Positions 8,251 through 15,889 are shown, counted from the first letter of the stretch. The stretch: 38,589 nt of DNA from Clostridiaceae bacterium (GCA_012840535.1 DULF01000174.1:1-38589); one strand, 5' to 3'. The notes: a model not told the origin generated them from the sequence alone. Program-made: numbers and translations.

Positions 8251-8565
8251 TTATAACTCAGTATATTTTTTGCTTGAACCTTTACATTTATCGATCGGAT
8301 ACTTTTTTTCGTTTTTATCAATTTTATCATTTATTATTTCAATAATATCAGCATTAAGTGCATCAGCCATTAAAATACAATAATTCATAATATCTGCCAA
8401 TTCTTCCAAGACAGCCTCTCTGTTATAGTTATTATTCCATTGGAAATTTTGCAATAACTCTCCTGCTTCAATTGAAATTGACTTTGCAATATTTTCCGGA
8501 GTATGAAACTGTTTCCAATCACGATCATCTCTGAATTTTATTATTCTTTTAACAAGTTCCTCCAT
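8251..8565 (-). CDS. MazG-like nucleotide pyrophosphohydrolase
   Basis: This 104-residue all-helical protein has the all-alpha NTP pyrophosphatase metal motif: EAGE at residues 33-36 and EELAD at 54-58, the ExxE...ExxD pattern that binds magnesium. It also has the HTPENIAKSISIEAGELL stretch seen in small MazG-like/dCTP-pyrophosphatase relatives. Such enzymes hydrolyse (d)NTPs to monophosphate and pyrophosphate. AGGAGG lies 6 bases before the ATG. It is the first gene of a two-gene unit with the nuclease-helicase. The pairing suggests it alters nucleotide pools during the same response, for example dNTP depletion on infection. That is inference; housekeeping nucleotide clean-up is the alternative. 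Confidence 0.85.
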   Translation of the reverse strand: MEELVKRIIKFRDDRDWKQFHTPENIAKSISIEAGELLQNFQWNNNYNREAVLEELADIMNYCILMADALNADIIEIINDKIDKNEKKYPIDKCKGSSKKYTEL

Positions 8566-8650
8566 TTTATCCTCCTATGTAAAATGTTACTTTAGCTATT
8601 GGCATAAAGTATATTTTTTAATCATTTTTTGCTAATATTATACTATAAAT

Positions 8651-8679
8651 ATTATATTAATTCATAATTCAATAGTAAA
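8651..8679 (-). promoter_or_regulatory. Candidate sigma-A promoter of the MazG-helicase unit
   Basis: On the minus strand TTTACT (complement of 8674-8679) and TATAAT (complement of 8651-8656) are separated by exactly 17 bases, about 85 bases upstream of the MazG-like start. The region is very AT-rich, so chance matches are possible. Confidence 0.45.
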
Positions 8680-8883
8680 AAACGTTCGAATCAAACAAAT
8701 GTAGTAAAAATTTTCTCTTGTTATTTCGCTTATTTGAGTTTTGTTGGTTGTAAAACAGCCTTCTTTACACTATAAATATTAAATATAAATTGAGTCTTCC
8801 CAAAGCTGGTTGAATAATCGCTCTTTTTCAAGTAGAAGAGTTTCAGTTCGCAGTGTTTCAAAACTGTAACGACAATATATAAT

Positions 8884-8958
8884 TCATTTTATTACTTTTT
8901 TACTAGTATTGCTTTCTGCAAATCTATAAGCTTCCTTTCCAAGCCTTATTTTATCCAT
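8884..8958 (-). CDS. 24-codon ORF overlapping the end of the upstream hypothetical gene
   Basis: The ATG at 8958 lies inside the last codons of the 114-residue gene, four codons before its stop and in another frame. It encodes MDKIRLGKEAYRFAESNTSK plus four residues. The overlap allows translational coupling. It may be the stub of a third operon gene cut off at the edge of the MazG-helicase insertion, or simply chance. Confidence 0.25.
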   Translation of the reverse strand: MDKIRLGKEAYRFAESNTSKKVIK

Positions 8959-9290
8959 TTTATCCCAAGCTGCCTTGCTTTCTCTTTGAGCATTTCGATA
9001 TTCAAATCAAGTATAGGATTGAGAAATTTCCTGTTTCTCTCCTCAAGGAACCTTTCCCGTTGCTCGGGTGTCATGTCCTTCATGGCTTCTCTTAAAGATA
9101 TACCTTGTTTTCTAGGTTCATCATTTTTGTCATTTGAATCTTCATCAAAGCCTTTTAAAAGTTCATCAAGCACAGCATTTAATGCATCCTCCTCGTTGTC
9201 ATGTTCCGAAAGAATCATAACTGCACAGTATTTGCCATGCAATTTAACTACTGTATATGGGCGGCCTGTCCTTTTGATTTCCATAAACAT
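8946..9290 (-). CDS. Hypothetical protein, 114 residues
   Basis: I do not recognise this family. The protein starts with a beta-rich segment (MEIKRTGRPYTVVKLHGKYC), continues with an acidic stretch rich in Asp/Asn/Glu (about residues 45-60), and ends in a charged helical region (MTPEQRERFLEERNRKF). It has no membrane segment or signal peptide, so it is probably cytoplasmic. GGGAGAAAT precedes the ATG, and a second ATG two codons later is an equally possible start. It lies 31 bases downstream of the 119-residue gene and is very likely its operon partner. Confidence 0.65.
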   Translation of the reverse strand: MFMEIKRTGRPYTVVKLHGKYCAVMILSEHDNEEDALNAVLDELLKGFDEDSNDKNDEPRKQGISLREAMKDMTPEQRERFLEERNRKFLNPILDLNIEMLKEKARQLGIKWIK

Positions 9291-9321
9291 ATTTCTCCCT
9301 CTCTCCTTTCTTCAAATAATG

Positions 9322-9681
9322 TCATTTCATGTCCTTTTCCAAAAGACTTATAAGCTCCTCAAGTGCCGCTTCGTACCTCTCATCTGATTCTTCCTTGGTC
9401 AGCAATTGCAGGTTTTCCTCCCCGCCGATTTTTTCAATATAGTTTTTTATGTGTTTCTCCAATAAATCGGCAATGTAATTCAAGTCTTCTACCAGAAAAG
9501 GCCGGTTACAGGCAAAAGGAAGTTCACTTGCATATATCCGGCACATTTCTTTATAATCCGTTCTGTCAATGTCATACTTAGGGTCATGAATAAAATCCGA
9601 GACAAATTCTTCCACACCGGCAGGAACAAACCACCTCCAGGCAGCTTCAGGTGTAACATTTCTTATTAGTTTCCTGTTCAT
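9322..9681 (-). CDS. Hypothetical protein, 119 residues
   Basis: I do not recognise this family. A strong AAGGAGG site lies 7 bases before the ATG. The sequence is soluble and acidic: an N-terminal segment with NVTPEAAWRWFVPAGVEEF, a region with two cysteines (MCRIYASELPFACNRPF), and a C-terminal charged helix (EESDERYEAALEELISLLEK) that could form a coiled coil. It is the first gene of a two-gene operon with the 114-residue gene. A good promoter lies about 60 bases upstream. A function cannot be deduced. Confidence 0.7.
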   Translation of the reverse strand: MNRKLIRNVTPEAAWRWFVPAGVEEFVSDFIHDPKYDIDRTDYKEMCRIYASELPFACNRPFLVEDLNYIADLLEKHIKNYIEKIGGEENLQLLTKEESDERYEAALEELISLLEKDMK

Positions 9682-9739
9682 TTACACGTCCTCCTTGTCA
9701 AATTTTGATTTTTTTCAAACCAAATTATTTTGGCAATAT

Positions 9740-9769
9740 AATATATCCGCGTGAAGGAAGAAATGTAAA
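9740..9769 (-). promoter_or_regulatory. Promoter of the two-gene hypothetical operon
   Basis: On the minus strand TTTACA (complement of 9764-9769) is followed after 18 bases by TATATT (complement of 9740-9745), about 58 bases upstream of the 119-residue gene. Both hexamers match consensus at five of six positions. Confidence 0.55.
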
Positions 9770-9840
9770 CCGGACTTGAAAAAAAGATGATTATTTAAAT
9801 CAAATTCGAACTGCCAACATAAGGTTTTCTAAAAAATCAT

Positions 9841-9884
9841 AAACCTCCACAAACAGTCATTATAATTACTGCCTGTGGAGGTTT
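9841..9884 (-). terminator. Terminator after rubrerythrin
   Basis: AAACCTCCACA at 9841-9851 pairs with TGTGGAGGTTT at 9874-9884. On the plus strand it is followed by TATTTTTTAA and on the minus strand by an interrupted T-tract, so it may work in both directions. It lies about 60 bases beyond the rubrerythrin stop codon. Confidence 0.75.
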
Positions 9885-9942
9885 TATTTTTTAATCCTTA
9901 CCGGAATATGTCCATTGTAATGTCAATAACGCTTCGTCAAAT

Positions 9943-10437
9943 TCAGAACTTGATAAATTTAGAACCTGGTGCGCCGCAAATACCGCATTTTTCAGGAACG
10001 CTTTTTTCTATATTGCCGCATATGGGGCACAGGTAATAGAATACTTCTTCATTATTATCGATATTTCCCAAAGCTTCCTTGTATAGTTTTGCATGTACCT
10101 TTTCAGCTTCCATTGCATAAGTAAATGTACGGATTGCTTCTTTATTTCCTTCTTCTTCCGCGGCTTTCAGGAATTCGGGATACATGCTCTCAAATTCGTA
10201 TGTTTCACCATTGACTGCATCCTGAAGATTTTCGGGTGTTGACAATACTTTGCCTGCTACTTCCAAATGCCTCTTAGCATGCAGAGTTTCTGCCTCGGAA
10301 GCTGCCTTAAAAAGCTTTGCTGCATTTATTTTGCCTTCCTTCTCAGCTTTTTGTGCATAAGCCGCATACTTCCTGCTTGCCTGGGATTCACCAGCAAAAG
10401 CCTCCATTAAATGTTTAAGTACCTTATTTTCTGACAT
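9943..10437 (-). CDS. rbr: Rubrerythrin (short form)
   Basis: This non-haem di-iron peroxidase reduces hydrogen peroxide in anaerobes, with electrons from rubredoxin or a reductase. The ferritin-like domain (residues 1-130) shows the ligand set E17, E50/H53, E78, E81 and E112/H115, within GESQASRKYAAYA, EAETLHA, GETYEFESMYPEF and EAEKVHA. The C-terminal rubredoxin-like knuckles CPICG (137-141) and CGICG (151-155) bind one iron. At 164 residues it is shorter than the classical ~190-residue form because loops are reduced. AGGGAGG precedes the ATG. It lies 86 bases downstream of perR on the same strand and is probably co-transcribed and PerR-regulated. It ends in a strong hairpin. Confidence 0.95.
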   Translation of the reverse strand: MSENKVLKHLMEAFAGESQASRKYAAYAQKAEKEGKINAAKLFKAASEAETLHAKRHLEVAGKVLSTPENLQDAVNGETYEFESMYPEFLKAAEEEGNKEAIRTFTYAMEAEKVHAKLYKEALGNIDNNEEVFYYLCPICGNIEKSVPEKCGICGAPGSKFIKF

Positions 10438-10523
10438 ATTATAATACCTCCCTTTAATTTTTTAAATTTTTATTTATATCCATTAATTTTTTATTGTTAT
10501 CCTTAAAACTTCATGGCGCTCCT

Positions 10524-10952
10524 TTATTCCTGCTCCATGCATTTTGGGCAAATACCACTGAAATACATATCCCTGCTATATACCCTAAAACCGTTCAAAC
10601 CTTGTATTTCTAGTGAATCCATATTGACTTCAAAATCATATATTTCTCCGCAAGCCGTGCATTTAAAGTGCCCATGGGCATCGGTTCTAATGTCGTAGCG
10701 TGTTTCATTATCCTCAATGGTCAGGACCTTAACCAATCCGGATTCTGTTAATGCATTCAATGTATTGTAGATTGTTGTTTTGGATAAAGTAGGAATCTCA
10801 TCATGAAGGCCCTCATAAATCTGCTCCACCGTAGGATGAATCCTGTTATGGTCCAGATATTCAAGCACTTTAAGCCTTTGATGAGAAAGGCGGATATTAT
10901 TGCTTTTCAGTTTGTTTGTTATATCCTCCATTTTTGCTCTCATATCACTCAT
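10524..10952 (-). CDS. perR: PerR, peroxide-responsive Fur-family repressor
   Basis: This 142-residue Fur-family protein has an N-terminal winged helix (RLSHQRLKVLEYL; TLSKTTIYNTLNALTESGLV) and a C-terminal metal-binding dimerisation domain. The structural zinc cysteines are 98/101 and 135/138. The regulatory-metal ligands of B. subtilis PerR (H37, D85, H91, H93, D104) all appear shifted by two: H39, D87, H93, H95, D106. The Asp at 106, rather than the Glu typical of Fur, supports PerR over Fur or Zur. Iron-dependent oxidation of its histidines releases DNA in the known family. AAGGG lies 7 bases before the ATG. Two PerR-box-like palindromes lie 54-88 bases upstream, so autoregulation with rubrerythrin is likely. 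Confidence 0.9.
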   Translation of the reverse strand: MSDMRAKMEDITNKLKSNNIRLSHQRLKVLEYLDHNRIHPTVEQIYEGLHDEIPTLSKTTIYNTLNALTESGLVKVLTIEDNETRYDIRTDAHGHFKCTACGEIYDFEVNMDSLEIQGLNGFRVYSRDMYFSGICPKCMEQE

Positions 10953-11005
10953 ATTATTTCCCTTGCCCTAATTATAAAACATTGTTTATTGTAATAAATA
11001 CAAAC

Positions 11006-11020
11006 TTGTAATGATTACAA
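11006..11020. promoter_or_regulatory. PerR box 2 (perfect palindrome)
   Basis: TTGTAATGATTACAA is a perfect 7-1-7 palindrome and matches the PerR consensus TTATAATNATTATAA at all but two symmetric positions. It lies 54 bases upstream of perR. Confidence 0.7.
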
Positions 11021-11025
11021 CTTAA

Positions 11026-11040
11026 TTATAATTATAATAA
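11026..11040. promoter_or_regulatory. PerR box 1
   Basis: TTATAATTATAATAA differs from the consensus TTATAATNATTATAA at a single base. Its start is exactly 20 bases from the neighbouring box, about two helical turns, so two PerR dimers could sit on the same face of the DNA. Confidence 0.7.
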
Positions 11041-11126
11041 CTCATCATGTCAAGGGAAAATTTTAAATTTTCCATTATTTATTTCACATGGCATGAAATT
11101 ATGCTATATGATATTTTTTGAAAACA

Positions 11127-11135
11127 TGCTATAAT
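11127..11135 (+). promoter_or_regulatory. Extended -10 promoter element of the MFS gene
   Basis: TGCTATAAT is a consensus extended -10 element about 90 bases upstream of the MFS start. The -35 position 17 bases upstream (TATGAT) is poor, as is common with extended -10 promoters. Confidence 0.5.
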
Positions 11136-11224
11136 GAGACAAGCTTTAATTAACATAAGTTAGCTGTGTTGAATTTATTTATTATTTTTTTCGTTGTTTT
11201 AAGTACATGGCAAAGGGTGAAATG

Positions 11225-12379
11225 ATGTACAAAGGAAAATTTAAATACATAATTTTTATTATAACAACATCTCTTTTCTGGTTTTCATTATACGCATATG
11301 TTCCGATATTTCCGGGATATATTGAAGACTTGGGCGTATCCCACGGTATGGTTGGTATAATAATTGGCTCGTATGGTTTCTCACAGATGATTATAAGGAT
11401 TCCTCTTGGAATTATTTCAGACAGGTTGAATAAAAGAAAACTGTTTATCCTTCTAGGCATTATCTCCAGTTTTTTAAGTGGACTTGGACTGTGGTTATTC
11501 AGCAGCGCTTTGTCAATGCTCTTTTTCAGAGCGCTGGCGGGAATCGCAGCAGCTTCCTGGGTTGCATTTTCAGTTCTGTTTTCAAGTTATTACAGGAGCG
11601 ACGAGGCAACAAAAGCCACTGGATATATAATGGCTGCAAATAACTTCGGCCAGGTCCTGGCAATGCTTGCAGGAGGCAGCGCGGCTGAAATATTCGGGGC
11701 CAGGAGCTCGTTCCTGTTAGCTGCGGCAGCAGCGGTTCTGGCATTCATTTCAGGAATGTTAATCAGTGAAAACAAAGAAATAACCAGGAAACCTTTGTCC
11801 TTCGCAGAACTGGCTTCAGTGGGAAAATCCGGCAACCTTATCATTGTATCTGTTTTGGCAATACTTTCACAATTTGTAGTTTTTGCAACTGTTTACGGTT
11901 TTACGCCCATTGTCGCAGAGTCTTTAGGCGCAAGTAGCGCTCAGCTTGGATTGCTTTCAACGCTGTCAATACTTCCCGGAATACCGGCAGGCGCATTAAG
12001 CGGTTCTTATTTTTCCAATAAGTTTGGCGAAAAGAAAACACTATTTGCGGGTTTTATCATAGCAGCTTTTTCATGTATAGCCATCCCATTTGCAAAGAGT
12101 TTCTCGGTTCTTGTCATAACGCAGGTGATTGGAGGGTTTGGCAAGGGTGTTACGTTGCCGCTGCTTATGGGTCTTAGCATAAAGAATGTTGAAGAAAACA
12201 AAAGAGGAAGTGCCATGGGATTCTTCCAGGCCATATACGGATTAGGCATGTTTACAGGACCTGTGGCAGTAGGGTTTATAAGCGATATTGCCAGCCTCAA
12301 CGCAGGTTTTTATTTCACTGCTTTTATTTGCTTTATTGCAGCTTTCACTGTTAAGCTGTTTGTGAAGGATTTATCATAG
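11225..12379 (+). CDS. Major facilitator superfamily transporter, 12 membrane helices
   Basis: This membrane protein of about 385 residues has alternating hydrophobic helices throughout. It shows the MFS loop 2-3 motif GSYGFSQMIIRIPLGIISDRLNKRK (shown in shorter form as G...R.PLG..SDR..KR) and an equivalent in the second half (SGSYFSNKFGEKK). Length and helix count fit a 12-helix drug or metabolite exporter. The substrate cannot be told. The start is ambiguous: ATGs lie at 11207, 11222 and 11225. AAAGGGTGA directly before the last two gives the best spacing for 11225 (MYKGKFKYII). It is divergent from perR and the two share a 250-base intergenic region, but the PerR boxes are nearer perR. Its downstream side faces the convergent polyol operon. 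Confidence 0.85.
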   Translation: MYKGKFKYIIFIITTSLFWFSLYAYVPIFPGYIEDLGVSHGMVGIIIGSYGFSQMIIRIPLGIISDRLNKRKLFILLGIISSFLSGLGLWLFSSALSMLFFRALAGIAAASWVAFSVLFSSYYRSDEATKATGYIMAANNFGQVLAMLAGGSAAEIFGARSSFLLAAAAAVLAFISGMLISENKEITRKPLSFAELASVGKSGNLIIVSVLAILSQFVVFATVYGFTPIVAESLGASSAQLGLLSTLSILPGIPAGALSGSYFSNKFGEKKTLFAGFIIAAFSCIAIPFAKSFSVLVITQVIGGFGKGVTLPLLMGLSIKNVEENKRGSAMGFFQAIYGLGMFTGPVAVGFISDIASLNAGFYFTAFICFIAAFTVKLFVKDLS

Positions 12380-12473
12380 CAATAAGATAATACAGCTCTT
12401 ATATAATTAAGGTAATATCGGAGTTCTGAATAAATGGTGTAAATTTCGTATGATCTGTATCTCTTATTTTCTA

Positions 12474-12524
12474 TAAAAAAAGAGCTTGTTCAAGTTGAAA
12501 ATTTTGAAACACCTGAACAAGCTC
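12474..12524 (-). terminator. Terminator of the polyol operon
   Basis: GAGCTTGTTCA (12482-12492) and TGAACAAGCTC (12514-12524) form a perfect 11-bp stem. On the minus strand the stem is followed by a run of seven T. It lies 48 bases beyond the stop of the URO-D-family gene, the last gene of the operon. Confidence 0.9.
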
Positions 12525-12572
12525 AGCACAAAATTCAAACCCCTTATTTCCCTTGCTTTTCGTATTAGTGAA

Positions 12573-13697
12573 TCAAAGCTTATACTCTTTTGCAGCCTTA
12601 TACATTTCTAAAACATTTTGAGGGGGAACGTCAGCCTGAATATCATGGACTGCAGCAAGTATATATCCTGATGGGCCCAGGTCTTCGATACGGCGTTTCA
12701 CTTCATCGCGAACATCCTGTACCGACCCCTTTGGCAAAACTTTACTTGTATCAATTGCTCCCAAAAAACACAGCCTGTCGCCATACAGTTCCTTCAGCTT
12801 TTTTGTATCCATATCATTTGCGCTTACTTGTATTGGATTCAAAATATCTACTCCAATTTCAATCAAATCTTCAATAAGGGGAGTTATGTTACCACATGAA
12901 TGGTATAACAGCTTTGCTTTTGTTTTACTTTTGATGAATTTAAAATATTCTTTTTGATACGGTTTTACTATATTTCTATATATTTCCGGAGACATTAAAA
13001 TCGTTTGTGATGTTGCAAGGTCATCCCCGACAAAAACAATATCCAGGTATTCACCTACTTCATTTAAGTATGCTTCATACCGTTTACATTGATAATTAAA
13101 CATTTGCTCAAGGATATAACAAGCTATATCAGGATTGATGACCAGATCCATTAAAAAGTTTTGAAAACCTCTTAAATAGTGAGATGGTTCAAATATGCCT
13201 GTATTTACCATATCTCCGATAATTGCGTACTTGTTTTCCTCTTTCAGTTTTTTAGCTTGCTCACGCAAACCTTCAACAACTTTTGGATTAATTGGATCAG
13301 GCCATTCATAGCTGCCTTTTATTTCTTCCAGCGTCTCCATGTTGGCTAGCGGATTTTCAACCATATCAAAATAAAGTCCATTTTCAGGCATATAGTATTT
13401 GATTCCAAAATGGTCATAGTAGGTGCGTTCATCAATTATTTTCTTATCATATAAATGCGGCTTTCCGGGCACACCTCTCGTGTCCGTATCAAGTATCTGC
13501 AATACCTCTTCATCAACTACACTTAATTGAAAATCTTCCATGTACAAAACATCAGGCTTGTTTATTCCCAGCAGTTTTTTAAGCTCATTATAGGCCTTTC
13601 TTGCAATTGTTGTGCAATTCGTGGAACCAAGCTCAGTCGGAATTTTGTCCGGCTCTTTAAAATTAATTGCTGCCAGTACACGTTCTCTTGGTGTCAT
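12573..13697 (-). CDS. Uroporphyrinogen decarboxylase (URO-D) superfamily protein
   Basis: This 374-residue TIM-barrel protein begins TPRERVLAAINFKEPDKIP, the start typical of URO-D-like proteins outside haem synthesis. The motif YHSCGNI (H266, C268) corresponds to the first two zinc ligands of MtaA/MtbA-type corrinoid methyltransferases. The third ligand region reads AAVHDIQADVPPQN, with H351 where methyltransferases have a Cys. True HemE residues are not evident and no haem genes are nearby. It is the last gene of the sugar operon, 66 bases after the zinc dehydrogenase, with GGGAGGG before the ATG. URO-D-like genes recur in sugar operons of anaerobes, but their reaction is unknown. I would not call this hemE. 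Confidence 0.85.
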   Translation of the reverse strand: MTPRERVLAAINFKEPDKIPTELGSTNCTTIARKAYNELKKLLGINKPDVLYMEDFQLSVVDEEVLQILDTDTRGVPGKPHLYDKKIIDERTYYDHFGIKYYMPENGLYFDMVENPLANMETLEEIKGSYEWPDPINPKVVEGLREQAKKLKEENKYAIIGDMVNTGIFEPSHYLRGFQNFLMDLVINPDIACYILEQMFNYQCKRYEAYLNEVGEYLDIVFVGDDLATSQTILMSPEIYRNIVKPYQKEYFKFIKSKTKAKLLYHSCGNITPLIEDLIEIGVDILNPIQVSANDMDTKKLKELYGDRLCFLGAIDTSKVLPKGSVQDVRDEVKRRIEDLGPSGYILAAVHDIQADVPPQNVLEMYKAAKEYKL

Positions 13698-13763
13698 AAT
13701 AATACCCTCCCAACAATTAACATTAATTATTTATACTCAAGCATACTCCTTGTACTTTAATAG

Positions 13764-14789
13764 TTACTCTTCGTCCATAACAATAATCACTTTCATCGCT
13801 TTATCCTTTTGTTCATCAATTATTTGATATGCCCTTTGGTATTCTTTGAATGGCACGTGGTTTGTAATCAGCGAGTCAAATTCTATGAGGCCCGCTTCTG
13901 TGAGTTCTATTGCTTTTATAAAATCTTCAACGCGATACATAGCAGTTCCTGCCACTGTGAGCTCATGGTCCTGGATCAGGGCAGCATTCATATTCACCAA
14001 GCCTTCGAATACGCCAACTACGATAATATGGCTTCCCTTGCGCGCATATTCAATAGCCTGGTTCATGGTTTCGCTTGCACCAACGCATTCAAATATGACA
14101 TCTGCTCCATCCGGTCCAAAAAATTCATGGATTGCTTCCTTCAGCTCTTTCTTAAAAGGATTAACTGTTTCTATCCCGGCTTTTTTTGCCACTTCCAAAC
14201 GGTATTCGCTTATTTCAGAAATCAGTACTTTGCTTGCGCCCATTGCTTTGGCTGTCTGTGCTACAAGATTGCCAATCGTTCCTCCGCCCAGGACAAGTAC
14301 ATTCTTATCCTTTATATCTCCATAGCGCCTCACTGCATGAACTCCTACTGCCAGCGGCTCAATCATCGAACCATGGTCCCAGCTGATACTATCCGGCAAC
14401 TTTAATGCCTTTGCAGCTTCTGTTACAAAATACTCACTTGCCATTCCTGTTGTCTGGAACCCCATAACTTTCAATACTTCACAGTCGTTGTACAATCCAT
14501 GTGTACAGGGATAGCATTTGCCGCAAACCACCTGGGGCTGTATTGTTACCTTGTCCCCTGGCTTAAAGCCTGTCACATTCTCTCCTACTTCCACTACTTC
14601 TGCGGACACCTCGTGGCCCTGTACTACAGGATAGCTGGTAAAGGGATGTTTGCCATGATAGACATGAACATCCGAACCACACACGCCGATACGCTTCATT
14701 TTCACTTTTATTTGGTCTGGACCGACTGCGGGTACGTCCACTTCCCGAAATATAATCTCGCCCGGTTTTGTCATCATTGCTTGTATCAT
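13764..14789 (-). CDS. Zinc-dependent medium-chain alcohol dehydrogenase, sorbitol dehydrogenase-like
   Basis: This 341-residue MDR-family NAD(P)-dependent dehydrogenase has catalytic zinc ligands C37 (GVCGSD) and H59-E60 (GHE). The structural zinc cysteines are C89, C92, C95 and C103. The Rossmann glycine motif LGGGTIG lies at 167-173, followed by an acidic residue in ISEISEYR that favours NAD. The early HVYHGKHPF and the overall order fit polyol dehydrogenases such as sorbitol, xylitol or threonine dehydrogenase. GAGAGGAG precedes the ATG. Its place between a PfkB kinase and a URO-D-like gene in a transporter operon suggests oxidation of a polyol to a ketose. The exact substrate is not determined by the sequence. 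Confidence 0.9.
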   Translation of the reverse strand: MIQAMMTKPGEIIFREVDVPAVGPDQIKVKMKRIGVCGSDVHVYHGKHPFTSYPVVQGHEVSAEVVEVGENVTGFKPGDKVTIQPQVVCGKCYPCTHGLYNDCEVLKVMGFQTTGMASEYFVTEAAKALKLPDSISWDHGSMIEPLAVGVHAVRRYGDIKDKNVLVLGGGTIGNLVAQTAKAMGASKVLISEISEYRLEVAKKAGIETVNPFKKELKEAIHEFFGPDGADVIFECVGASETMNQAIEYARKGSHIIVVGVFEGLVNMNAALIQDHELTVAGTAMYRVEDFIKAIELTEAGLIEFDSLITNHVPFKEYQRAYQIIDEQKDKAMKVIIVMDEE

Positions 14790-14905
14790 AACTTATCTCC
14801 TCTCTTCGATTAACATTTGTCAAAATAAAAACTGCAAGCCTTTTATTTATCTACCTTTCCCACAAATTGCCTCACAGAAAACAGCATAATCCTCTGCAGG
14901 AATAT

Positions 14906-15889
14906 TCAGCCGGCATACTGTTTAATCATGTTCACAATATCATCAAGCACGGGCATTGCAGGAATCGCCCCGTTCTTAGTAGTGGACAATGCCCCTGCTG
15001 CATTTGAAAATGTTAAAGCTTCAGATAATGATTTATCATCAGGATTATAAGGATCAAAATTGCCGGACAGAATTTGATACAAAAACGCTCCCCAAAATGT
15101 ATCGCCTGCGCCAACAGTATCTATTGTTTTTACATCAAATCCGGCCGATGTCAGTATGTCTTGTCCGTAAGTCGCTTTGCATCCCTTGCTTCCCATTGTA
15201 ACAACCAGTACTTTCATCGAACTGTTTTGATTAAACAGTTCAAGTAATGCATTGTCAACATCACCAATACCTGTCAGGAAGCACAACTCTTCTTCCGAAA
15301 CCTTTACAACATCACAATATTTCATCGCACCGGAAATTACTTCTCTTGCTTCAGATAAGCTATCCCACAGCAGCTCCCGTAAGTTGGGATCGTATGAGAT
15401 AAGCGCTCCATAATCTTTTGCTTTCCTTACTGCATACAAAGTTGTTCCCCTGGCTGGTTCGGTTGTCATGGAGACAGAGCCGAAATGGAATACTTTTGTT
15501 TCAGATAACAGCGAGCTGTCAATCTCATCGGGGGTAATCATACAGTCTGCAGTTTGATTGCGGTAAAAGCTGAACTCTCTGTCACCATTTTTATCTAATG
15601 ATACAAATGCCAGTGTAGTGGGATACTTATCTGATATAACAAGAGATGAAGTATTGATATTGCAACCGCTCAAAGTGGAATGAAGCAACTTTCCAAAAAC
15701 ATCATTTCCCACTTTTCCGATAAAAGCTGTATTAAGGCCAAATTTAGAAGCGCAGGCAAGTACATTTGCAGGCGCGCCGCCAGGGCAGCCGCTGAAATTC
15801 AGCTTTCCTTGTTCTTGATATGGAGATGGCACAAAGTCAATTAAACATTCGCCAATTGCTACTATATCATATTTTTTTTGCATATCCAT
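14906..15889 (-). CDS. PfkB-family sugar kinase, probably fructokinase
   Basis: This ribokinase-fold kinase of about 327 residues shows the N-terminal substrate motif GGAPANVL, the FIGKVGNDVFG segment and the C-terminal anion-hole/catalytic motif DTVGAGDTFWGAF. IGECLIDFVP at the start is typical of bacterial fructokinases of this family. The ATG overlaps the TGA of the upstream mannitol-type dehydrogenase (TGATG). AGGAG lies 7 bases before it, so translation is coupled. A GTG one codon earlier is a possible alternative start. In this operon it would phosphorylate the ketose made by the two dehydrogenases. Other PfkB substrates such as 2-keto-3-deoxygluconate cannot be excluded. Confidence 0.88.
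   Translation of the reverse strand: MDMQKKYDIVAIGECLIDFVPSPYQEQGKLNFSGCPGGAPANVLACASKFGLNTAFIGKVGNDVFGKLLHSTLSGCNINTSSLVISDKYPTTLAFVSLDKNGDREFSFYRNQTADCMITPDEIDSSLLSETKVFHFGSVSMTTEPARGTTLYAVRKAKDYGALISYDPNLRELLWDSLSEAREVISGAMKYCDVVKVSEEELCFLTGIGDVDNALLELFNQNSSMKVLVVTMGSKGCKATYGQDILTSAGFDVKTIDTVGAGDTFWGAFLYQILSGNFDPYNPDDKSLSEALTFSNAAGALSTTKNGAIPAMPVLDDIVNMIKQYAG

Noticed and set aside
12573-13697. Naming the URO-D protein hemE
   Set aside because: It has methyltransferase-like YHSCGNI and no haem neighbours; it belongs to a sugar operon.
13809-14405. 198-codon plus-strand frame
   Set aside because: It is antisense to the zinc dehydrogenase, whose motifs are unambiguous.
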